5,201 bases of DNA from Propionibacterium sp. Its GTDB lineage: Bacteria; Actinomycetota; Actinomycetes; Propionibacteriales; Propionibacteriaceae. Below, piece after piece: positions 1-4,659 of the stretch (its first letter is position 1; each line of letters starts with the position of its first letter). The position numbers and the translations under genes are program-made. The stretch spans positions 1-5,201 of the forward strand of contig JAAYZP010000319.1 of NCBI GenBank assembly GCA_012514785.1, read 5' to 3'. Under the pieces are notes generated by a model. It searched no databases, was not told the DNA's origin, and saw nothing but the letters and a program-made list of their open reading frames with translations.

Positions 1-110
1 CCCGTTTTGGCCAGAACCGCGATCTGGCGGTCGATCGCGAACACTTCCCGCTTGGAAGCAGCTCCGCTGACGGGGAGCGCGTCGGGCCGGGGAGGGTTGT
101 GCTGCAGCAT
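1..110 (-). CDS. Possible 5' end of a divergent gene, partial, unknown function
   Basis: Read on the minus strand, an ATG at 110-108 opens a frame of 36 codons that stays open to the left edge. It begins MLQHNPPRPDALPVSGAASK and continues REVFAIDRQIAVLAKT. About 80% of third codon positions are G or C, as in the recognised genes here, and this is the only reason to prefer it to the competing + strand frame across the same bases. I recognise no domain in so short a piece. No convincing Shine-Dalgarno or -10 precedes the ATG, and the frame also stays open upstream of it, so the start is uncertain. If real, it is transcribed divergently from the gene at 228. Confidence 0.35.
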   Translation of the reverse strand, partial: MLQHNPPRPDALPVSGAASKREVFAIDRQIAVLAKT

Positions 111-168
111 CGCCGCACAACTTGCCTGTGCCCCAGGCGTGGGAGGTGGTTGTGGGTCAGGCGCACAA
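96..168. repeat. Two TTGTG/CACAA inverted repeats upstream of the SpeE-like gene
   Basis: GTTGTGC at 96-102 pairs with GCACAAC at 115-121 across 12 nt. A second, looser dyad has TTGTG at 150-154 and CACAA at 164-168, spaced by 9 nt. The same half-site therefore occurs four times in about 73 bases of a region that is otherwise unexplained, 50-130 bases upstream of the next gene. This could be an operator for a dimeric regulator acting on one or both divergent genes; no regulator can be named. The two spacings differ, which weakens the case. Confidence 0.3.
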
Positions 169-213
169 ACTCGACCTCGGAAGGCGGCCAGTCCCGGGAC
201 TCCGCCATTCGAC

Positions 214-219
214 TACGAT
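214..219 (+). promoter_or_regulatory. -10 element of a probable leaderless promoter
   Basis: TACGAT fits the actinobacterial TAnnnT -10 pattern and ends 8 nt before the ATG at 228. Transcription would start at or within about two bases of the start codon. No Shine-Dalgarno is present in the intervening bases, which agrees with leaderless translation. No good -35 hexamer is visible at the expected distance. Confidence 0.45.
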
Positions 220-227
220 CACCCTTG

Positions 228-1037
228 ATGTCCTACCTCACCCCCGACGACGCGATCCCCGGCGCCTACCGGGTGCTCTTCGGCCGCACTCAACAGTCCT
301 GGGTGGACCCGGACCGGCCCGACTTCCTGCTCTTCGAGTACGTCCAGCACATCGCGATCGTCCTCGACCACACCGTTCTCGGCCTCCCCGAGGAGCAGCG
401 GATTCGCATCGTGCACATCGGCGGCGGCGGGCTCAGCATCCCGCGCTGGGTGGAGTGGCGTCGTCCCCACACGGCCCAGGTGGTCTGCGAGCCCAACACC
501 GACCTCACCGACGAGGTGCGCCGCAAGATCCCGCTGGGCCGCCATTCGGGCATCAAAGTGCGCGACGTCGACGGCCGCACCGGGCTCGCTGCCATGCCCG
601 ACGGGTGGGCCGACGTCGTCATCCTCGACGCTTTCGACGGCGCCCGCGTGCCGAAGGATCTGGTCACCGCCGAAGCGTTCGACGAGATCCGGCGCGTGGT
701 CCGCGGCGAGGGCGTGCTGATCACCAACGTCACGGACCTCGCGCCGTTCAGCTGGTCCAAGCGCGTCGCCGCCGGCATCGCCGAGCGCTGGAGCAACGTC
801 ATCGTCGGCGCCGAACCCGCTGTCCACAAGGGTCGACGCTTCGGCAACCTGCTGCTGGTGGGCTCCGTCGGGCGGCTCGACGTGCACGGCATCAAGCGCG
901 CCACCGCACCCCTGCCGATCGCGTACCGCTGGCTGTCCGGCCGCGACGCGCTCGCCTGGCCGGGTGGCGCCGCCCCCTTCACCGACGACGACACGGACAG
1001 CTCGCCGCGCCCCGTCGGCTCGAAGCTCTGGTTCTGA
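228..1037 (+). CDS. Spermidine synthase-fold (SpeE-like) protein, probable methyltransferase-like
   Basis: A 269-residue soluble protein with the Rossmann fold of the polyamine aminopropyltransferase/SAM-methyltransferase group. The nucleotide-binding motif I is HIGGGGLSIPR (residues 63-73). An acidic residue ending the next strand is E88 in VVCEPN. The adenine-contact region is RDVDGR (112-117), and the active-site-like strand is ILDAFDGARVP (132-142), followed by LVTAEAFDEIRRVV. These match the SpeE-like proteins that pipelines call 'spermidine synthase' or 'fused MFS/spermidine synthase', but here there is no membrane part. With no speD or other polyamine gene in view, true spermidine synthesis is unproven. 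The ATG at 228 is chosen because it begins the conserved sequence and follows a -10 box at leaderless spacing; the frame is open further upstream but that part looks non-coding. The stop lies 9 nt before the sortase-like gene, so the two are probably co-transcribed. Confidence 0.82.
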   Translation: MSYLTPDDAIPGAYRVLFGRTQQSWVDPDRPDFLLFEYVQHIAIVLDHTVLGLPEEQRIRIVHIGGGGLSIPRWVEWRRPHTAQVVCEPNTDLTDEVRRKIPLGRHSGIKVRDVDGRTGLAAMPDGWADVVILDAFDGARVPKDLVTAEAFDEIRRVVRGEGVLITNVTDLAPFSWSKRVAAGIAERWSNVIVGAEPAVHKGRRFGNLLLVGSVGRLDVHGIKRATAPLPIAYRWLSGRDALAWPGGAAPFTDDDTDSSPRPVGSKLWF

Positions 1038-1046
1038 GGGGGAGCG

Positions 1047-1700
1047 TTGGCGAGGGCGAGACGCGCGAGGGGGACGTCGCCGCTGGCGGTGTTCGGCATC
1101 GTCGTGTTGGTGCTCGTGGTGCTGGGCGGGGCCTGGGCGGCGTGGGTCTACGTCGGCTCGACCATGCTCGCTGAACGTGCGCACACCCGCGGGATCGCGG
1201 AGCTCGAGGAGCGGTGGCGGGCACCGGTGGAGGCCGAGGCCGAGGCGGAACTGCCGCCCCCCACCCTCGGCGAACCCGCCTGGATCCTCGAGATCCCCGC
1301 CATCGACCTGCGCGTGCCGATCATCGCCGGCACAGGGCCCGCCGAACTGCGCAGCGGCGTGGGCTGGTACCCGACGTCGAACCGCCCCGGCGAGGTCGGC
1401 AACGTCGGCATCGCCGGCAACCGGGTCGGCGACGGCGAACCCTTCCGCCGGCTCCTCGAGCTGCAGGCGGGCGACGAGGTCGTCGTCGAGACGCACATCA
1501 AGCGCTACACGTACGCCGTCCGCGTCGCACCCGCCGACCTCACCGTCACCCCCGAGGACTCCTGGGTGCTCGACCCGGTCCCCGGCGAGGACTTCGACCC
1601 GCACGAGGCCGTACTCACGCTCACCACCGAACAAGACCTGTATCCCACCCCCGACCGCTCCGTCGGCTTCGCCGTCCTAGTGAAGGAAGAACCCCAGTGA
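1047..1700 (+). CDS. Membrane-anchored sortase-fold protein lacking catalytic His and Cys
   Basis: A 217-residue protein with a basic N-terminus (RARRAR, 3-8), one membrane segment (about 13-36), a charged linker with an EAEAEAE run (62-68), and an extracytoplasmic sortase domain (about 78-213). The layout matches class E sortases of actinobacteria: ILEIPAIDLRVPIIAGTG (80-97), the GxGWYP block (104-109), an IAG-x-R...PF block (122-133) and a C-terminal LTLTT strand (190-194). Sortases need His, Cys and Arg. Here the His position in IAGHR is Asn125 and the Cys position after LTLTT is Glu195; Arg204 is retained. It is therefore predicted inactive as a transpeptidase, though the frame is intact and codon use is normal, so it is not an obvious pseudogene. 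Translation starts at TTG with AGGGGGAG at 1037-1044 overlapping the previous stop; this start is the one that includes the basic residues ahead of the membrane helix. Its stop overlaps pyrE. Whether it is a scaffold, a binding protein or a different enzyme is unknown. Confidence 0.85.
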   Translation: MARARRARGTSPLAVFGIVVLVLVVLGGAWAAWVYVGSTMLAERAHTRGIAELEERWRAPVEAEAEAELPPPTLGEPAWILEIPAIDLRVPIIAGTGPAELRSGVGWYPTSNRPGEVGNVGIAGNRVGDGEPFRRLLELQAGDEVVVETHIKRYTYAVRVAPADLTVTPEDSWVLDPVPGEDFDPHEAVLTLTTEQDLYPTPDRSVGFAVLVKEEPQ

Positions 1701-2230
1701 AGGCTGCACTCGTCGAACACATCCAGCGCCTCGCCATCGTGCGCGGCCGCGTCACGCTCGCCTCCGGCAAGGAGGCCGACTACTACGTCGACATGCGACG
1801 CGTCACCCTCGACGGTGCGGCCGCACCCGTCGTCGGCTCCGTCATGCGCGAGCTCACCGCCGACCTCGACTTCGACGCCGTCGGCGGGCTCACCCTCGGC
1901 GCCGACCCCGTAGCGACGGCGATGCTCCACTCCGCCGCGGCCTCCGGTGGGCGGCTCGACGCGTTCGTCGTGCGCAAGGAGTCCAAGGCCCACGGCCTGC
2001 AGCGTCGGATCGAGGGCACCGACGTCGCGGGCCGCCGCGTGCTCGTGGTGGAGGACACCTCCACGACGGGTGGTTCGGCGCTCACCGCCGTCGACGCCGT
2101 GCGGGAGGCCGGGGGAGAGGTGGTGGCCGTGGCGGTCGTCGTCGACCGCGGCACCGGGGCGGCAGAACGCGTGGCGGAGGCCGGCCTTGAATATCGCTTC
2201 GCCGTCGGCCTAGAAGATCTGGGCCTGTAG
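1697..2230 (+). CDS. pyrE: Orotate phosphoribosyltransferase
   Basis: A cytoplasmic enzyme of pyrimidine synthesis that joins orotate to PRPP, giving orotidine 5'-monophosphate and pyrophosphate. The 177-residue product has the expected parts: LASGKEADYYVDMRR near the N-terminus (21-35), the flexible-loop motif RKESKAHG (93-100) with the catalytic lysines, and the PRPP-binding motif VLVVEDTSTTGGSAL (115-129). Length is normal for the compact actinobacterial form. The GTG start at 1697 is supported by AAGGAAGA at 1683-1690, six bases upstream, and it overlaps the stop of the sortase-like gene in GTGA, which suggests translational coupling. A longer reading frame upstream is only the shadow of the sortase gene. 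No attenuator or pyrimidine-dependent regulatory element is visible in front of it. Confidence 0.95.
   Translation: MKAALVEHIQRLAIVRGRVTLASGKEADYYVDMRRVTLDGAAAPVVGSVMRELTADLDFDAVGGLTLGADPVATAMLHSAAASGGRLDAFVVRKESKAHGLQRRIEGTDVAGRRVLVVEDTSTTGGSALTAVDAVREAGGEVVAVAVVVDRGTGAAERVAEAGLEYRFAVGLEDLGL
2187..2216 (+). promoter_or_regulatory. Candidate promoter for lemA inside the end of pyrE
   Basis: TTGAAT (2187-2192) and TAGAAG (2211-2216) are spaced by 18 nt and match four of six bases in each sigma-70-type hexamer. They sit in a relatively AT-rich patch at the end of pyrE. A transcript would start near 2223, about 60 nt before lemA. This could give lemA expression independent of the upstream genes, but such weak matches can arise by chance. 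Confidence 0.3.
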
Positions 2231-2282
2231 CCGCCCACGCTGGTAGCTTTGGAAGCGAACACAACACTCTTGGGAGAGAGCC

Positions 2283-2897
2283 ATGGAGATCCTCATCGGT
2301 CTGCTCATCGTCATCGTCGTGCTGGCGCTCATCGTCGTCCTCTGGTGGGTCTCGACGCACAACAAGCTCGTGCGCGGGCGCAACCTGATCCAGGAATCCT
2401 GGCGCCAGATCGATGTGGAGCTCACGCGCCGCTACGACCTGATCCCCAACCTGGTGGAGACGGTGCGCGGGTTCGCGGCCCACGAACGCAACACGCTCGA
2501 GTCCGTCATCTCGATGCGTAACCAGGCCCGCCAGCTGGCGGACAACGCCGGCCACGAGCCGACGGAGGCGCGCGCCGCGGCGGAGGGCGAGCTCAGCCAG
2601 TCCGTGCGCAACCTGTTGGTCTCGGTCGAGGCGTACCCGGAGATCAAGTCGGACCGCAACTTCGTCGAGCTGCAGCGCGAGCTGAGCGACACCGAGGACC
2701 GCATCGCCGCCGGCCGCCGCTTCTACAACGCCAACGTCCGCGACTACAACACCCGCATCGAGTCCGTGCCGAGCAACATGGTCGCCAACCAGGGCCGGTT
2801 CGAGAAGGCCACCTACTTCGAGGTGACCGACCCCGTGGTGCGGCAGTCGCCGCAGGTCAACTTCGGCGAGGTGTCCCAGCGTCCTGAGATCGAGTGA
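2283..2897 (+). CDS. lemA: LemA family membrane protein
   Basis: A 204-residue protein with one N-terminal membrane helix (about 2-24) followed by a mostly helical domain. Family signatures are clear: NKLVRGRNLIQESWRQIDVE (27-46), RRYDLIPNLVETVRGFAAHE (49-68), the YPEIKSDRNFVELQRELSDT stretch (118-137) continuing to TEDRIA, and YN pairs at 148-149 and 155-156. The C-terminus carries the usual PVVRQSPQVNF segment. The biochemical role of LemA is not settled. GGGAGAGAG at 2272-2280 is the ribosome-binding site. In many bacteria lemA is next to a TPM-domain or DUF2207 gene or htpX; none is here. It follows pyrE by 52 nt and may read through from it or use its own promoter. Confidence 0.93.
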   Translation: MEILIGLLIVIVVLALIVVLWWVSTHNKLVRGRNLIQESWRQIDVELTRRYDLIPNLVETVRGFAAHERNTLESVISMRNQARQLADNAGHEPTEARAAAEGELSQSVRNLLVSVEAYPEIKSDRNFVELQRELSDTEDRIAAGRRFYNANVRDYNTRIESVPSNMVANQGRFEKATYFEVTDPVVRQSPQVNFGEVSQRPEIE

Positions 2898-2904
2898 GTC
2901 CCGC

Positions 2905-2910
2905 TAGAAT
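2905..2910 (+). promoter_or_regulatory. -10 element upstream of the popT leader
   Basis: TAGAAT matches five of six bases of the sigma-70 -10 consensus and lies just after the lemA stop. The predicted start point is near 2917, about 83 nt ahead of the popT ATG and about 9 nt ahead of the small ORF at 2926. The -35 region is not recognisable. Confidence 0.45.
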
Positions 2911-2925
2911 CTGGACAGCTTCCCA

Positions 2926-3003
2926 ATGACGGAGCACCGCCCCGTGTCGCGCTCGTGGCACGGGGCGGTCGCTTGTCGCTACCGAATCCGAGGGGTCCCA
3001 TGA
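2926..3003 (+). CDS. Possible 25-codon leader ORF ahead of popT
   Basis: From ATG 2926 a frame of 25 codons starts MTEHRPVSRSWHGAVACRYR and ends RIRGV-P-stop. Its TGA at 3001-3003 overlaps the popT ATG at 3000-3002 as ATGA, the classic arrangement for translational coupling. Its ATG lies about 9 nt after the start point predicted from TAGAAT, with no good Shine-Dalgarno, so it would be translated from an almost leaderless mRNA. The peptide is basic and matches no family I know. The hairpin at 2936-2969 and the popT ribosome-binding site both fall inside it. It may be a regulatory leader or a chance frame; an open run of this length in GC-rich DNA is not rare. Confidence 0.3.
   Translation: MTEHRPVSRSWHGAVACRYRIRGVP
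2936..2969 (+). terminator. Perfect 11-bp hairpin between lemA and popT
   Basis: ACCGCCCCGTG (2936-2946) and CACGGGGCGGT (2959-2969) are exact reverse complements around a 12-nt loop. There is no T-rich tract after it, so it is not a textbook intrinsic terminator, but U-less hairpins at gene ends are common in actinobacteria. It could end the lemA transcript. Because a -10 box sits upstream of it, it could also form in the popT leader and act as an attenuator. Confidence 0.5.
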
Positions 3004-3989
3004 CAGCGAGCAATGACACGGATCTGACGCACCGCCCCAGGCACGTCTCGGCGGGCGACGTCGTGTTCGACCTGTTCCGCGGCGGCCTGATCGGGGTTGC
3101 GGAACTCATCCCGGGCGTCTCCGGCGGCACGATCGCGCTCATCGTCGGTGTCTATGAGCGGATGCTGGATTCCGGCAACCATCTCATCAGCGCGGTCAAA
3201 CGGGGCATCACAGGCCCGGACCGCCGCGCCGGGTTCGGCGCCGAGATCCGCAAGGTCGACTGGTGGCTGCTGGTCCCGATGCTCATCGGCATGGGCCTTG
3301 CCGTGGTGACGTTGGCCGGCACGATGGCCACGTTCGTCACCGACCACGCCGAGCTCTCCCGGGGCCTGTTCCTGGGCATGGTGGGCGCCTCCGTGGCGGT
3401 GCCGCTGCTCCTGGTGGACTGGTCGACGGTGCGGGGCCGGCCCGCGCTGTACTACGGCCTGCTGTTCGTCGTCGGTGCCGTGTTGTCCTTCCTCGCGACG
3501 TCGCAGGGCGCGGGCGTGATCATCGAGGATCCGCCGATGCCGCTCGTGTTCGTCGCGGCCGCCTTCGCCATCTGCGCGCTCGCGCTGCCCGGCGTCTCGG
3601 GCTCCTTCTTCCTGCTCCTGATCGGGCTCTACGCGCCGACGATGCAGGCGCTCGACGAGGCCAACCTCACCTACATCGCCGTCTTCGCGGCCGGCGCCAT
3701 CACCGGGCTGGCGGCCTTTATCAAGGTGCTGCACTGGCTGCTGCGCCGCTTCCACCGGATCATGATGTTCGGGATGGCGGGCCTGATGCTGGGCTCGCTG
3801 CGCGCGCTGTGGCCGTGGCAGGGGCCCGCCGGCGAGGCCCTGGCGCCCAGCGGGAATGTGGGCGGCGTCGTCGCGCTCATGGTGGGCGGGGCGGTGCTCG
3901 TGGCCGCGCTGGTGGCCATCGACCGCTTCCTGACAAGGCGGAATGCCGTGTTCGATGCCAGCGAACGACTGAACCCCGAAGTTAGTTGA
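3000..3989 (+). CDS. popT: DUF368 polytopic membrane protein, PopT-family undecaprenyl-phosphate transporter
   Basis: A 329-residue integral membrane protein of the DUF368 family. Members of this family were shown to return undecaprenyl phosphate, the lipid carrier for wall polymers, across the cytoplasmic membrane. The family's inverted-repeat signature is present twice: ELIPGVSGGTIALIVGVYE (35-53) and ALPGVSGSFFLLLIGLYAP (195-213). Further hydrophobic segments lie around 88-112, 121-139, 149-166, 181-194, 223-246, 254-267 and 287-308. The first 20 residues are polar. The ATG at 3000 follows GAGGGG (2990-2995) and begins just before conserved sequence. An in-frame GTG at 2955 would add 15 residues but lacks a ribosome-binding site and falls in the hairpin loop. 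Family assignment is firm; substrate is taken from studied relatives. Confidence 0.9.
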   Translation: MTASNDTDLTHRPRHVSAGDVVFDLFRGGLIGVAELIPGVSGGTIALIVGVYERMLDSGNHLISAVKRGITGPDRRAGFGAEIRKVDWWLLVPMLIGMGLAVVTLAGTMATFVTDHAELSRGLFLGMVGASVAVPLLLVDWSTVRGRPALYYGLLFVVGAVLSFLATSQGAGVIIEDPPMPLVFVAAAFAICALALPGVSGSFFLLLIGLYAPTMQALDEANLTYIAVFAAGAITGLAAFIKVLHWLLRRFHRIMMFGMAGLMLGSLRALWPWQGPAGEALAPSGNVGGVVALMVGGAVLVAALVAIDRFLTRRNAVFDASERLNPEVS

Positions 3990-4014
3990 AGTCTAAACTA
4001 GATCTGTGTTAATG
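3983..4014 (+). promoter_or_regulatory. Promoter and overlapping dyad ahead of the YceI gene
   Basis: This is the most AT-rich stretch of the window. TTGAAG (3986-3991) overlaps the popT stop. Two -10 choices exist: TAAACT (3994-3999), a good TAnnnT match that lacks a clear -35 of its own, or TTAATG (4009-4014), spaced 17 nt from TTGAAG. TAGTT (3983-3987) and AACTA (3996-4000) form an inverted repeat with an 8-nt spacer lying over the promoter, where a repressor of the MarR type could bind. The regulator is not in the window. Confidence 0.5.
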
Positions 4015-4051
4015 TTTCTTTCGTAAGCAAGCCACCACGAAAGGTTTCACC

Positions 4052-4582
4052 ATGTCTCTCCAGGATCTCCAGGGCACCTACGTTCTCGACCCGACGCACA
4101 CCACGTTCTCGTGGGTCACCCGCCACGCCATGGTCACCAAGGTTCGCGGCTCCTTCGAGGAGTTCGAGGGCACCGCGGTCGTCGGCGACAACTCCGAGCT
4201 GAACGTGACCATCCAGGTCGCCTCGGTCAACTCGCGCAATGCCGACCGTGACAACCACCTCCGCAGCGCCGACTTCTTCGAGGTCGAGAAGTACCCCACC
4301 ATGACGTTCAAGTCGACGCAGTACGTCGTCAAGGGCGACACCGTCGAGATCACCGGCGACCTGACCATCAAGGACGTCACCAAGTCGCTCACCATCCCGC
4401 TGGAGTACATCGGCGCGGCCACCGACCCGTTCGGTAACGCCCGCGTGGGCTTCGAGGGCAAGCTCGACGTCTCCCGCAAGGACTTCGGTCTGACCTGGAA
4501 CGCTGCGCTCGAGACCGGCGGCTTCCTCGTCTCCGACAAGGTCACCCTCGAGTTCGAGGTGTCGGCCATCAAGCAGGCCTGA
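4052..4582 (+). CDS. YceI family protein, cytoplasmic form
   Basis: A 176-residue protein with the lipocalin-like beta-barrel fold of the YceI family, whose studied members bind isoprenoid-chain lipids in the barrel. Conserved blocks are YVLDPTHTTFSW (10-21), RHAMVTKVRGSFEEFEG (24-40), RDNHLRSADFFEVEKYPTMTF (66-86), GDLTIKDVTKSLTIPLEY (102-119), DFGLTWN (144-150) and the final strand DKVTLEFEVSAIK (162-174). It has no signal peptide, unlike the periplasmic Gram-negative form, so it should stay in the cytoplasm. GAAAGG (4039-4044) is seven bases before the ATG. It has its own promoter region and is closed by a strong hairpin, so it is probably monocistronic. The lipid it binds is unknown; proximity to popT is suggestive only. 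Confidence 0.93.
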   Translation: MSLQDLQGTYVLDPTHTTFSWVTRHAMVTKVRGSFEEFEGTAVVGDNSELNVTIQVASVNSRNADRDNHLRSADFFEVEKYPTMTFKSTQYVVKGDTVEITGDLTIKDVTKSLTIPLEYIGAATDPFGNARVGFEGKLDVSRKDFGLTWNAALETGGFLVSDKVTLEFEVSAIKQA

Positions 4583-4602
4583 CCCTTCCCAGTTCTGCAT
4601 CC

Positions 4603-4634
4603 CGAACGCCCCCGGCTCCGGCCGGGGGCGTTCG
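4603..4634 (+). terminator. Perfect 14-bp terminator-like hairpin after the YceI gene
   Basis: CGAACGCCCCCGGC (4603-4616) and GCCGGGGGCGTTCG (4621-4634) are exact reverse complements around a TCCG tetraloop, 20 nt after the YceI stop. The stem is very stable. No T tract follows, in keeping with many actinobacterial terminators. It ends 25 nt before the next start codon. Confidence 0.75.
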
Positions 4635-4647
4635 TCGTCCCCGCCCC

Positions 4648-4653
4648 TATGCT
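4648..4653 (+). promoter_or_regulatory. -10 element of a probable leaderless promoter for the SpoU/TrmH gene
   Basis: TATGCT fits TAnnnT and ends six bases before the GTG at 4660, the spacing expected when the start codon is the transcript's 5' end. The bases at the -35 position fall in the right arm of the preceding hairpin and do not resemble a -35 hexamer. Confidence 0.5.
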
Positions 4654-4659
4654 GGGGCG

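Noticed and set aside
99..227. N-terminal extension of the SpeE-like protein from a GTG at 99
   Set aside because: The extra 43 residues are Arg/Cys/Thr-rich with no family similarity, and a -10 box within this stretch supports the ATG at 228.
219..1634. Long minus-strand open frame across the SpeE-like and sortase-like genes
   Set aside because: It is antisense to two genes with clear family motifs; in GC-rich DNA with strong third-position bias such mirror frames stay open. Its translation is Asp/Val/Gly-rich low-complexity sequence with no recognisable motif.
1047..1700. Calling the sortase-like gene a pseudogene
   Set aside because: The frame is uninterrupted, third-position GC bias is kept, and start and stop signals are intact. 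Only the catalytic residues are changed.
2955..2999. Earlier GTG start for popT
   Set aside because: No ribosome-binding site precedes it and it falls in the loop of the hairpin; ATG 3000 has GAGGGG at good spacing.
2979..3755. Minus-strand open frame opposite popT
   Set aside because: The translation is a Glu/Arg/His/Asp-rich shadow of a membrane protein gene, with no fold motif.
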